A stretch of 64,000 nt of DNA from an uncultured Chloroflexus sp. (GTDB lineage Bacteria; Chloroflexota; Chloroflexia; Chloroflexales; Chloroflexaceae). The DNA is taken from contig NZ_CALFBQ010000030.1 of assembly GCF_937951745.1 (NCBI RefSeq), positions 37,699 through 101,698 of the forward strand, given 5' to 3'. Each line of letters starts with the position of its first letter. The stretch's first letter is position 1. A program made the translations under genes and the position numbers. Shown piece after piece: positions 36,248-44,550 of the stretch. The notes beneath the pieces were generated by a model. It saw only the letters and a list, made by a program, of their open reading frames with translations, was not told the DNA's origin and searched no databases.

Positions 36248-37171
36248 ATGGCGAATTATCTGATTGCCGGCGCAGCGGGATACATCGGCTCGCGACTGGC
36301 CGCACGGCTCCTCGCTGCTGGCCACCGTGTGCGCGGTCTTGTCTACAGCGCCGAAGATCCGGTGGTTGAACGCCTCGCTGCCCGCGGTATGGCGGTCTGG
36401 ATCGGAGACCTTACCCGCCCCGAAACCATTGATGGCGTCACCGATGAGATTGAGGTGGTCTATAACCTCACCAACCGTATGCCCATCGATGGTTCAGCGC
36501 TGCTCCGTTCCCTCTATGTTGATGGCAACCAGCATTTGATCGCGATGTCAGTGCGCGCACGCACAGTGCGTACCTACATTTGGGCCTCCAGCGTCGCCCC
36601 CTATGGCGATCACGGCGAGCACTGGGTAGATGAAGACAGCCCAATCGCGCCCTCGTATCCCCTCGGCACGATCCTTGCCGCCGCCGAGCAGATCATCTTG
36701 CAAGCAGTGCGCGCTCACCGCTTCCCGGCAATGATTTTACGCATGGCAACAGTGTATGGCCCTGACCGCGATCCGCTCGAGGCGATTGCCAGTGGCCAGC
36801 TTACGATTTATGGCAGCGGGCGTAACTTTGTGCCGCATATTCATATCGATGATGCGCTAGAGGTGCTGATCCGCGCCCCCGAAGTTGGCCAGATCGGTGC
36901 AATTTACAACGTTGGCGATGATGAACCGCTCCGCCTGATCGAGATCGTCAGCGAGGTACGCCGCCGGCTCGGTATGTTACCACCGCGCACGTTCGATCCA
37001 AACGTCGGCCTGCGCGCCGGTCTTGATCGTTCGGTGATCGGAGCACTCACCTCGTCGGTTCGGCTAAGTAATGCCCGTATGCACCACGATCTCGGCATCG
37101 AGCTGCGCTATCCTAGCCTACGCTACTGGATCGATGAGCGGCTACCGCTTGAGTTAGCTGTCAGCGCCTGA
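36248..37171 (+). CDS. NAD-dependent epimerase/dehydratase-like protein with altered active site
   Basis: A 307-residue extended short-chain dehydrogenase/reductase. GAAGYIGSRLAARLL is the NAD-binding loop, and RMATVYGPDRDP and FVPHIHIDDALEVL are typical of sugar-nucleotide epimerases. The catalytic Tyr is present in SYPLGTILAA (about residue 137), but the Lys normally four residues later (YxxxK) is Thr. It may bind a sugar nucleotide or another ligand without normal catalysis, or use another residue. A wobble-rich hairpin follows the stop. Confidence 0.8.
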   Translation: MANYLIAGAAGYIGSRLAARLLAAGHRVRGLVYSAEDPVVERLAARGMAVWIGDLTRPETIDGVTDEIEVVYNLTNRMPIDGSALLRSLYVDGNQHLIAMSVRARTVRTYIWASSVAPYGDHGEHWVDEDSPIAPSYPLGTILAAAEQIILQAVRAHRFPAMILRMATVYGPDRDPLEAIASGQLTIYGSGRNFVPHIHIDDALEVLIRAPEVGQIGAIYNVGDDEPLRLIEIVSEVRRRLGMLPPRTFDPNVGLRAGLDRSVIGALTSSVRLSNARMHHDLGIELRYPSLRYWIDERLPLELAVSA

Positions 37172-37183
37172 AACGATAATCCG

Positions 37184-37223
37184 AAGGTGCGAAGGGTATG
37201 AGGTTTCGTATCCTTCGCGCCTT
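37184..37223. terminator. Bidirectional hairpin between convergent genes
   Basis: Arms 37184-37198 (AAGGTGCGAAGGGTA) and 37209-37223 (TATCCTTCGCGCCTT) pair over 15 positions with two G-U pairs, followed by TGCC. It sits between the epimerase-like and DUF3054 stops and can serve both. Confidence 0.7.
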
Positions 37224-37228
37224 TGCCA

Positions 37229-37642
37229 CTATACCTGTTGCCGCGTCTGCCACCAACTGTACGCACCACGCCAGATGAGCAACAGGGCAGCAACCGTCAA
37301 AAACGTTACTACTGCAAAGCTCAGCGGGCTAGAACGACCCAGTTGCCACCAGCGCAGACCTAGCCCAACCGGTAATGCAATCAGCCATGCGCCGAGCGTT
37401 AACCCCAGCATCCGTAGTGGTGGCTGCTGGCGGAAGACACCCATCCATGGGGCGACGATCAACCAGCCAATAAAGAAAGGCCAAGCAACCCGTCCCGCTG
37501 CTAAGAGGGGATTCTCATCCACCAATCCATGCGAGCTGCGCCCTAACAAAGCAAAGATAACAAAGACGAGCGTATCACCACCAAGCAGGATGACAAGCCG
37601 CGACCACGATCCTGTAGCGACCTGACGATTGGTTGTTGCCAT
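37229..37642 (-). CDS. DUF3054 family membrane protein
   Basis: A 137-residue integral membrane protein with four predicted helices (about 18-36, 50-66, 74-93, 103-122). GDTLVFVIFALLGRSSHG at the start and the Trp-containing AWPFFIGWLIVAPW segment match DUF3054. Function unknown. It is alone on its strand and convergent with the epimerase-like gene. Confidence 0.78.
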   Translation of the reverse strand: MATTNRQVATGSWSRLVILLGGDTLVFVIFALLGRSSHGLVDENPLLAAGRVAWPFFIGWLIVAPWMGVFRQQPPLRMLGLTLGAWLIALPVGLGLRWWQLGRSSPLSFAVVTFLTVAALLLIWRGAYSWWQTRQQV

Positions 37643-37761
37643 AGTTGATCATTCCTTATCTTAAAGTTGGCGACTCTCGAATCATTATTCGTACCGAAGA
37701 GTCTTAGCGGATGTAGACCACATCCATTCCTCAAACTTTAGCATCTTCGCGTTTGAAACCA

Positions 37762-39123
37762 TTACCGCTTGAGCGCTTGCAATTCGCGCGCCAAGCCCTG
37801 CTGCTGCCAATTCGCCAAGCGCAACCGCAACGCGAGCGCGCTCGCGATATTCCACAACACTGCGTTTCCCAAGGCCGGATCATTCTCGGACAGCGCGCGC
37901 AACCGCTCGCGGCGCAACGCCAAGATTGTGACTCCGTCTTCACCGGCACGCAAATCCGCACTCCGCCGACCACCGTCGAGCAATGACATCTCGCCGGTAA
38001 TTTGGCCCACCACCACCGTTGTGAGCAGGCGCTGGCTATCCGGATCATCATCGATTGGCGGGCTCCAAACCTCTAAGGAGCCATCCTGCACGAGGTAGAG
38101 ATCGGTCGATTCTTGATTCGTGCGGTCAACCAACGCGCCGGGCGGGTAGCGCCGCCGTTCGAGGTGCGCCGCCAGCCGGGTACGTTGGGCAAGGTTAAGG
38201 CCGTTCCCGATCTGGGAATTAGCCAAAAATTCAGCCACCTGCGCTGTCACTTCCGCCGGCTGCACCAAGACATCCGGTTGGCTGACCAGCGAGGGCAAGC
38301 CAAGGTAACTGGCGATATAGCGCATCGTTACCTCTGGCGTCTCGAAATGTGGCCAGTGCCCAGCTTTCGGCACAATCCGCAGATCGGCGTTGCGCCATTC
38401 ATCGGCGACGACGCCAGCATCGCGGAGTGGTACGGTGTTATCTTCCGCCCCCCAAATCACCAACGCCGGGGTCTCAAGCTCGCGCAAACGACCACTGAGA
38501 TCTTGATTGCGCATCGCAACAAAACATTCCGCCCGTACTCGCCCTTGCCCCGGCCGCCGTGCATCAGCGCGCAACCGTAGATAATCGGCCTCGCTGATCG
38601 CCGACCGTTCGGCGAATGAGGCCGGTTTCATCAGGCTATCGGTCACGTACAGCATCGATGGTTCGAGCACTGAGAGCAACCGGCTAAAGAACGGGAAGCG
38701 CTCGATCATCGTGATTGGTGAGACGAACGTATTAATCCAGAACGATAGCCGACCCGAAATAGTCGGGCAGAGCAACACCATGCAATCAATTAATTGCGGG
38801 ATTTGCAGCGCCAGCGTTGCGCTGATCATGCCTCCCATCGAGTGGCCGACCAGTACGGCTGGATGTTCGCTCAGACCGGTGATCAGGCGGCCAACAATCT
38901 GCGCATAGCGCCCAATCGTCGCTCGTTCGCGCAGCGGCGGCGACTCGCCGTAGCCGGGCAGATCGATCGCGACGCAGCGAAAGCGCCGGCTGAGCAGAGG
39001 AATGAGCGGCGACATCGCAAACGACGAACTCGACCAACCGTGGATGAGAACCGCGAGTTGGGCGTGGCGCGGCCCTGCATCAAGCGCATAAATCTTCGCA
39101 CCATCAATAGAAAAGATTTCCAT
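37762..39123 (-). CDS. Alpha/beta hydrolase fused to cyclic nucleotide-binding domain
   Basis: A 453-residue two-part protein. Residues about 1-272 form an alpha/beta hydrolase: LIHGWSSSSF (oxyanion), GHSMGG (nucleophile Ser), WGAEDNTVPL (Asp) and KAGHWPHFE (His), as in 2-hydroxymuconic-semialdehyde hydrolase-like enzymes. Residues about 310-440 form a cNMP/CRP-type domain: YPPGALVDRTNQESTDLYLVQDGSLEVWS, GQITGEMSLLDGGRRSADLRA. The phosphate-binding cassette is approximate (GEMSLLDGGRRSA), so nucleotide binding is likely but not certain. This suggests an esterase controlled by cAMP, cGMP or a similar ligand. Start ATG 39123; the upstream gap is divergent with the PPDK regulator. Confidence 0.85.
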   Translation of the reverse strand: MEIFSIDGAKIYALDAGPRHAQLAVLIHGWSSSSFAMSPLIPLLSRRFRCVAIDLPGYGESPPLRERATIGRYAQIVGRLITGLSEHPAVLVGHSMGGMISATLALQIPQLIDCMVLLCPTISGRLSFWINTFVSPITMIERFPFFSRLLSVLEPSMLYVTDSLMKPASFAERSAISEADYLRLRADARRPGQGRVRAECFVAMRNQDLSGRLRELETPALVIWGAEDNTVPLRDAGVVADEWRNADLRIVPKAGHWPHFETPEVTMRYIASYLGLPSLVSQPDVLVQPAEVTAQVAEFLANSQIGNGLNLAQRTRLAAHLERRRYPPGALVDRTNQESTDLYLVQDGSLEVWSPPIDDDPDSQRLLTTVVVGQITGEMSLLDGGRRSADLRAGEDGVTILALRRERLRALSENDPALGNAVLWNIASALALRLRLANWQQQGLARELQALKR

Positions 39124-39154
39124 CGAACTACCCGTGGTGTGCCACCGGTCTTGT

Positions 39155-39163
39155 ATGGTATCA
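39155..39163 (+). promoter_or_regulatory. Extended -10-like element upstream of the PPDK regulator
   Basis: TGGTATCAT in the 118-base divergent gap, 78 bases before ATG 39242. No clear -35. Confidence 0.35.
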
Positions 39164-39241
39164 TATCAGTATACGACTAATCGCGTCTATAGCACATTGT
39201 GCCTGATTGCAGGCAAATTGCGCATTACAGAACGTTTGCGA

Positions 39242-40081
39242 ATGAACGAAGTACCTCATTCCTATCCTGCCCCGCCCCTCTACATCGTCTCCGGTGGCGC
39301 CGGCACGGTCGGTGAACAGGTGGCGCGCTTGACGCTCTCGCAGTTTGAGGGGGCGGAAGTGCCGTTAATCATTGTGCCAAATGTGCGTGAACCGGAACAG
39401 ATTGCCGAAGTCGTCGTCCAAGCCGCACAGCAGAACGGCACCATCTTGCACACGTTGATGGAACCAACCCTGCGCCGTGAATTAATGCGACTAGCACGCG
39501 AGATGGGAGTCGCCGAGATTGATCTGGTCGGGAGCGTTTTGTCGCGCTTGGCCACAGTATTGCAAAAAGAGCCGCTCGGCAAGCCGGGATTGTATCAAGC
39601 CCGCCGTTCGACCTATTTCGAACGGCTGGAAGCGATTGAGTACACCGTTGCCCATGACGATGGCAACAAACCGCGCGAGCTGAGCCACGCCGATATTGTG
39701 CTGGTTGGTGTTTCTCGGGTTGGCAAGACGCCGCTGAGTATGTACCTCGCGGTCTTGGGCTGGAAGGTAGCCAATGTGCCGCTCGTGCGGGAAGTTCCCT
39801 TACCCAATGATCTGTTTCGGGTTGATCCCCGGCGCGTCATCGGTCTGATTGTCGATGCCGAACAGATCGCCGCTCGCCGGCGTTGGCGCCAGCGGCGGAT
39901 GGGCATTAATCTGGGTGGCAGCTATACTAACCTTGACGCCGCGATCGATGAGGTGGAATGGGCGCGCCGGATCTTCCGCCAACACGGTTGGACGGCGCTC
40001 AATGTGACCGATAAGTCGATCGAAGAAAGCGCCGATGAGATTATTGCCCTGATTTCGCGCCGGTTTAGTACGCCGGGGTAG
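39242..40081 (+). CDS. Pyruvate, phosphate dikinase regulatory protein (PPSR, DUF299 family)
   Basis: A 279-residue bifunctional regulator that switches PPDK off by ADP-dependent phosphorylation of a Thr near the catalytic His, and on again by Pi-dependent dephosphorylation. GVSRVGKTPLSMYLA (about 151-165) is the family P-loop. The ordered end LGGSYTNLDAAIDEVEWARRIFRQHGW is typical. ATG 39242 is preferred over an in-frame ATG at 39134 because it gives the usual N-terminal length, although neither has a clear ribosome site. Its target PPDK is the very next gene, 282 bases downstream, which makes the assignment strong. Confidence 0.93.
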   Translation: MNEVPHSYPAPPLYIVSGGAGTVGEQVARLTLSQFEGAEVPLIIVPNVREPEQIAEVVVQAAQQNGTILHTLMEPTLRRELMRLAREMGVAEIDLVGSVLSRLATVLQKEPLGKPGLYQARRSTYFERLEAIEYTVAHDDGNKPRELSHADIVLVGVSRVGKTPLSMYLAVLGWKVANVPLVREVPLPNDLFRVDPRRVIGLIVDAEQIAARRRWRQRRMGINLGGSYTNLDAAIDEVEWARRIFRQHGWTALNVTDKSIEESADEIIALISRRFSTPG

Positions 40082-40117
40082 GGTTAACAGCAGATGTGTG
40101 AAGCAGGTCAATTGCTT

Positions 40118-40146
40118 TTGACAGTTGCGAGACGGCGCAGTATAGT
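40118..40146 (+). promoter_or_regulatory. Sigma70-type promoter of ppdK
   Basis: TTGACA (40118-40123), 17-base spacer, TATAGT (40141-40146): the best-matching promoter in the window. It gives ppdK its own transcript, with a leader of about 210 bases. Confidence 0.75.
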
Positions 40147-40363
40147 TGCGTTATCTATCATTGTTTGCGGTCATGTTAGCTTCATACAATGATGTGCGAT
40201 GGGGCCAATGAATTGCAAGTTTATGCCTATGCGCTCAGTGCCGGCAGCGACCGGTCGGTTCACCGTGTCCAATCGTGATCATTCTCGCCGTTAGCGCATT
40301 CTCTCGCGCTAAGGTGCATAACAGCATTGTCTCAAGCCACCTTGTTCAAGGAGGAAACGGGTT
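40147..40363 (+). promoter_or_regulatory. Long leader of ppdK
   Basis: About 210 transcribed bases without a gene. It contains an 8-base inverted repeat ATCATTGT/ACAATGAT (about 40157-40192) and TTAGCGC/GCGCTAA (about 40292-40313). AAGGAGG lies at about 40348-40354 before ATG 40364. Any regulatory role is only inferred from its length. Confidence 0.4.
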
Positions 40364-43300
40364 ATGTCCAAGAAGTGGGTTTACCTCTTCCGCGAAGGAA
40401 ATGCCTCGATGCGTGATCTCCTTGGCGGAAAGGGAGCGGGTGTGGCCGAGATGACACGCACCGGCGTACCGGTGCCACCCGGGTTTACGATCACCACTGA
40501 AGCCTGTAACGCCTATTACGAAAGTGGTCAGCAATTCCCAGCAGGGATGTGGGAGCAAGTGCTGGCAGGGCTGAAGGATATCGAAGCCCAAACCGGCAAG
40601 ACCTTCGGCGATCCGAATAATCCGCTGCTCGTGTCGGTACGTTCGGGTGCAAAGTTCTCGATGCCCGGCATGATGGATACGGTGCTCAACCTTGGCCTCA
40701 ACAAGCAGACGCTTGAAGGGTTGGCCCGCCTGACCGATAATCCCCGGTTCGCCGCTGACGCTTACCGCCGTTTTGTGCAACTGTTCGGCAAGATTGTACT
40801 TGGTGTTGATGGCGATCGCTTCGAGCACGAGATGGACGAAGCGAAGGGCCATGGCCAACGCCAAGACACTGACTTGACCACCGAGGAATTGCTCGCGCTG
40901 GCCGAGAAGTTCAAGGCAATTATTAAGGAAGATGTAGGGGTTGAGTTTCCCGAAGACCCCTTCGATCAGTTGCGCGAGGCGATTGCCGCCGTCTTCCGTT
41001 CGTGGAATGGGAAGCGCGCAGTTGATTATCGCCGTGTGAACAAGATTCCCGATAATCTCGGCACTGCCGTCAACGTGCAGGCGATGGTCTTCGGCAATAT
41101 GGGCAACGACTCGGCCACCGGCGTGGCCTTTACCCGCAACCCAAGCACCGGCGATCCCGAAATTTTCGGCGAATATCTGGTCAATGCCCAAGGTGAAGAT
41201 GTGGTGGCCGGCATTCGCACACCCCAACCGATCAGTAAACTTGCCGAAGAGATGCCCGAAGTCTACGCCCAATTCCACGAGATTGCCAAGCAGCTCGAAC
41301 GGCACTACAAAGACATGCAAGATGTCGAGTTCACCATCGAGCGCGGCAAGTTGTGGATGTTGCAGACCCGCACTGGCAAGCGCACCGGCGCGGCAGCAGT
41401 TAAGATCGCGGTTGACATGGTGCGCGAAGGTCTGATCGATAAGGCGACGGCGGTGCAACGGGTTGACCCGCACGCGCTTGACCAGTTGCTTCACCCGATG
41501 ATCGACCCCGAAGCGCGCAAGCAAGCCCAACCTCTCACCACTGGCCTGCCCGCTTCGCCCGGCGCTGCCTCTGGCAAGGCGGTCTTTGACCCCGACGAGG
41601 CCGAAGAGCTAGCCAAAACCGGCGAGAAGGTGATTCTGGTGCGGGTCGAGACCGCTCCCGAAGACTTCCACGGTATGGTGGCGGCGCAGGCAATTTTGAC
41701 CGCCCGTGGCGGGATGACGTGCGTTGCGCCTGAGACGCGCATCTTGACCGATCGTGGTTTGTTAACGGCTGAAGCAGCGTTTGCCTTGATCGAGCAGGGT
41801 GCCGCGCCGCGCATTCTCACCTTCGACAGCCGCACTCTGCGCCCGGTGTGGCGGCGGATCATCGCCGCCGGACGCCGCCCGGCTGAGGTCATTCCGATCA
41901 CACTCTCGCAAACGGGCCGCGCTGACGATAACCAACTGCGCTTGACCGCCGATCACAAGATGTATGTGATCCACAATCGCCAGTTGATGAAGAAGCGCCT
42001 TGACGCCGTGTTGGCCGATGAGGATTTCGTGACCGTTGTCGATCAGATCCCGGCGCTCAGCGAGACAGCCACAAGCCCGGCATTGGCCTATGTCGCCGGT
42101 GCAATCCTCTCGGATGGTTCGATCAATTTACGCGACACCAAAGGCTTGGTTACGTTCGTGCAGAAGGCGACGCCGGAAAAAGCCGATTTCATCGCTGCGG
42201 TTGAGCGCCGCTTCGAGGAAGCGTTTGGCGTGCCGTTTACCTATCTGCACGAGCGTACCTCGCATAGTGAGATGGATGGCCGCGTCATTCGCGGCACGGT
42301 CGAAGATCGCATCAGCTTCCGCCGTGAACCGGCTGCCCGCCTTGCTGAGATCCGCGATCATCTGGTTGAGTGGGTACTGAGCCTCGACCGCACCGCTTTG
42401 CTCCACTTCCTTGCCGGCTTTGTCGATGGCGACGGTACCTATGCTGAGGAGTCGAGTCCGGTGCGCTTGCAGATTAGCGTATCGAGCAGCAAGCGCGATC
42501 TGCTTGACGGATTGGCGCTGGCCTGTCTGCGGTTGGGCATCGTGCCACAAATTGTCAACAACCGCGAGCATTATCTCCTCCAGATCACCGAGCAGGTAGA
42601 GGAGATTCTGGCCTTCACCGAACGGGTGCATGCCGAGCTGCCGCCACGCCGTTACGAGAATAAGTGCTTGAGCATGCGGGCCATGTTCGCCGATGTGCAA
42701 GACTCGGTGAATTATATGGGCCGGGTGCGTGAGGCGGTGAAGCGCAACATTATGTTTGGGGTTGAGAAGATCCGGCGCGATCTGTTGCCGCTCTGCACCG
42801 GTGCTGTTGCCCGCGAAGTGGCGGCGCTGCTCGACGCACCGCTGCGCTCGTTCCGCGCGCGTGCAGTTGGCGCTGCCGAATCAACGCTGGTCTACAACTT
42901 CGAGGTTGATGCCGCCGATGAGCTCGATAAGAACTATATCGTCTTCTCAAGCCGGATGACGCCGGTGCTGATCTCGAACTCTCATGCCGCCGTCGTTGCG
43001 CGCGGTATGGGCAAGCCCTGCGTGGCCGGCGCTGGCGATCTGCGCATTAGCTATGCTGACCAACTGATGACGGTCAATGGCACGACGATCCGCAAGGGTG
43101 ATTGGATCACGCTTGATGGCGGCAGCGGCGAGGTCTTCGCCGGTCAAATGCCGACGGTTGAACCGGAATTGTCTGGTGATTTCGCCACGCTGATGGAATG
43201 GGCTGATGAGTTCCGCAAGCTTGGCGTGCGCGCAAACGCCGACATTCCCCGCGACGCCCGGGTAGCCCGCCAGTTTGGCGCGGAAGGCATCGGTCTCTGC

Positions 43301-44254
43301 CGCACCGAGCACATGTTCTTTGAAGGTGACCGAATCGATGCCATGCGCGAGATGATCCTCGCCGATACCGTCGAAGAGCGGCGCGCCGCGCTGGCCAAGA
43401 TCGAGCCGCTCCAGCAGGGTGACTTTGAGGGCTTGTTCCGCGAGATGGCCGGACTGCCGGTGACGATCCGTACTCTCGATCCACCACTGCATGAGTTCTT
43501 GCCCCACGACGACCACGAGATCGAGGCGCTCGCCGCCAAGCTCGGCGTCGATCCGCACAAGGTCAAGGCGCGGGTCGAGAGCTTGCGCGAAGCGAACCCG
43601 ATGCTCGGCTTCCGCGGTTGCCGGTTGGGCATCCTCTACCCCGAAATCACCGAGATGCAGGCTCGCGCTATCTTCAAGGCCGCGGTCAAGGTGAAGTCTG
43701 AGGGCATCGATGTCCATCCTGAAGTGATGATCCCGCTGGTCGGCTTTATCAGTGAGCTGAAGCTGCAAGAAGAGATCGTCCGGCGGGTAGCCGCCGAGGT
43801 CTTCGCCGAAAGCGGTATCGAAGTGCCGTATCTCGTCGGCACGATGATCGAGCTACCGCGCGCGGCGCTCGTCGCCGATGAGATTGCACAGGTGGCCGAG
43901 TTCTTCAGCTTCGGCACCAATGACCTCACCCAAACCACGCTAGGTCTCTCACGCGACGACTCGGGGCGCTTCTTGCCGGCCTACGTCGAGAAGAAGCTCA
44001 TTCCCGACGATCCGTTCCAAACCATCGACCAGCGTGGTGTCGGCCAGTTGGTGCAGATTGGCACCGAGCGCGGGCGCTCAACCCGCTCGAACCTGAAGGT
44101 CGGCATTTGCGGCGAGCACGGCGGCGATCCGGCCAGTATCGAGTTCTTCCATCGCGTCGGTCTCAACTACGTCAGTTGTTCGCCGTATCGCGTGCCGATC
44201 GCGCGCCTCGCCGCAGCACAAGCGGCGCTCGGCGAAGCTAAGCGCGATAAGTAA
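40364..44254 (+). CDS. ppdK: Pyruvate, phosphate dikinase precursor interrupted by an intein
   Basis: A 1296-residue precursor. Removing the 420-residue insert leaves 876 residues, the usual PPDK length. PPDK interconverts pyruvate, ATP and Pi with PEP, AMP and PPi. The ATP-grasp domain (residues 1 to about 350) includes LLGGKGAGVAEM and SVRSGAKFSMPGMMDT. The phosphohistidine domain reads GGMT then, after the intein, SHAAVVARGMGKPCVAG, with the catalytic His at mature position 454. The PEP/pyruvate barrel follows (GIGLCRTEHMFF, FGTNDLTQTTLG, GICGEHGGDP). The enzyme cannot be phosphorylated before splicing. Its regulator is the preceding gene. ATG 40364 has AAGGAGG; a terminator follows the stop. 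Confidence 0.96.
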   Translation: MSKKWVYLFREGNASMRDLLGGKGAGVAEMTRTGVPVPPGFTITTEACNAYYESGQQFPAGMWEQVLAGLKDIEAQTGKTFGDPNNPLLVSVRSGAKFSMPGMMDTVLNLGLNKQTLEGLARLTDNPRFAADAYRRFVQLFGKIVLGVDGDRFEHEMDEAKGHGQRQDTDLTTEELLALAEKFKAIIKEDVGVEFPEDPFDQLREAIAAVFRSWNGKRAVDYRRVNKIPDNLGTAVNVQAMVFGNMGNDSATGVAFTRNPSTGDPEIFGEYLVNAQGEDVVAGIRTPQPISKLAEEMPEVYAQFHEIAKQLERHYKDMQDVEFTIERGKLWMLQTRTGKRTGAAAVKIAVDMVREGLIDKATAVQRVDPHALDQLLHPMIDPEARKQAQPLTTGLPASPGAASGKAVFDPDEAEELAKTGEKVILVRVETAPEDFHGMVAAQAILTARGGMTCVAPETRILTDRGLLTAEAAFALIEQGAAPRILTFDSRTLRPVWRRIIAAGRRPAEVIPITLSQTGRADDNQLRLTADHKMYVIHNRQLMKKRLDAVLADEDFVTVVDQIPALSETATSPALAYVAGAILSDGSINLRDTKGLVTFVQKATPEKADFIAAVERRFEEAFGVPFTYLHERTSHSEMDGRVIRGTVEDRISFRREPAARLAEIRDHLVEWVLSLDRTALLHFLAGFVDGDGTYAEESSPVRLQISVSSSKRDLLDGLALACLRLGIVPQIVNNREHYLLQITEQVEEILAFTERVHAELPPRRYENKCLSMRAMFADVQDSVNYMGRVREAVKRNIMFGVEKIRRDLLPLCTGAVAREVAALLDAPLRSFRARAVGAAESTLVYNFEVDAADELDKNYIVFSSRMTPVLISNSHAAVVARGMGKPCVAGAGDLRISYADQLMTVNGTTIRKGDWITLDGGSGEVFAGQMPTVEPELSGDFATLMEWADEFRKLGVRANADIPRDARVARQFGAEGIGLCRTEHMFFEGDRIDAMREMILADTVEERRAALAKIEPLQQGDFEGLFREMAGLPVTIRTLDPPLHEFLPHDDHEIEALAAKLGVDPHKVKARVESLREANPMLGFRGCRLGILYPEITEMQARAIFKAAVKVKSEGIDVHPEVMIPLVGFISELKLQEEIVRRVAAEVFAESGIEVPYLVGTMIELPRAALVADEIAQVAEFFSFGTNDLTQTTLGLSRDDSGRFLPAYVEKKLIPDDPFQTIDQRGVGQLVQIGTERGRSTRSNLKVGICGEHGGDPASIEFFHRVGLNYVSCSPYRVPIARLAAAQAALGEAKRDK
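41720..42979 (+). mobile_element. Intein with LAGLIDADG homing endonuclease inside ppdK
   Basis: A 420-residue in-frame insert at precursor residues 453-872. Block A starts with Cys1 (CVAPETRILTDRG). Block B is LTADHKMYV with the conserved Thr and His. Two LAGLIDADG-type endonuclease motifs follow: LAYVAGAILSDGSI (about 42083-42124) and LLHFLAGFVDGDGTY (about 42402-42437). Block F is VYNFEVD...NYIVFSS. Block G ends VLISN, followed by Ser as the +1 extein residue. The terminal Asn is present, but the usual penultimate His is replaced by Ser. The endonuclease carries acidic residues in both motifs and may be active. PEP synthase, a relative of PPDK, carries a known intein in Methanocaldococcus at the analogous phosphohistidine region. 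Confidence 0.95.
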
Positions 44255-44291
44255 CCGCTAGCCGTTCGTCGCGATCTTGTAACCAACAGTG

Positions 44292-44320
44292 GAGACGGTG
44301 CGATGCACCGTCTCTCTTTG
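44292..44320 (+). terminator. Intrinsic terminator after ppdK
   Basis: Perfect 10-base stem (GAGACGGTGC 44292-44301, GCACCGTCTC 44305-44314) with 3-base loop, followed by TCTTTGT; 37 bases after the stop codon. Confidence 0.8.
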
Positions 44321-44550
44321 TCTCGGTATAATGCAAGGCAATAACGAGACCTATGAACGACGTTGACTTGCAACGTCGCTCATAAAGCCAGTGAAATCAC
44401 CAGTAACGGTCTGAAATCACACGTACTGCATACGTTCCGGCTCCGGTGGATGCGGGTCTGCGACCCGCATTATCGTAGGTGTGACCCTGATTGCGGCGCG
44501 TCACTATCCTGCTTACCGGTACAATCTTGATAGAGATGATGAGGTCGCTG

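Noticed and set aside
40346..41530. 394-residue frame antisense to ppdK
   Set aside because: It mirrors the strongly conserved PPDK coding frame; long antisense frames come from GC-rich third positions. No family features in the translation.
42947..43768. 273-residue antisense frame in the C-terminal part of ppdK
   Set aside because: Overlaps the conserved PEP-binding barrel; a codon-bias artefact.
44327..44332. TATAAT as a confident promoter for the acyl-CoA synthetase
   Set aside because: The best-placed -35 would fall within the ppdK terminator stem and the gene is over 200 bases away; kept only as a remark.
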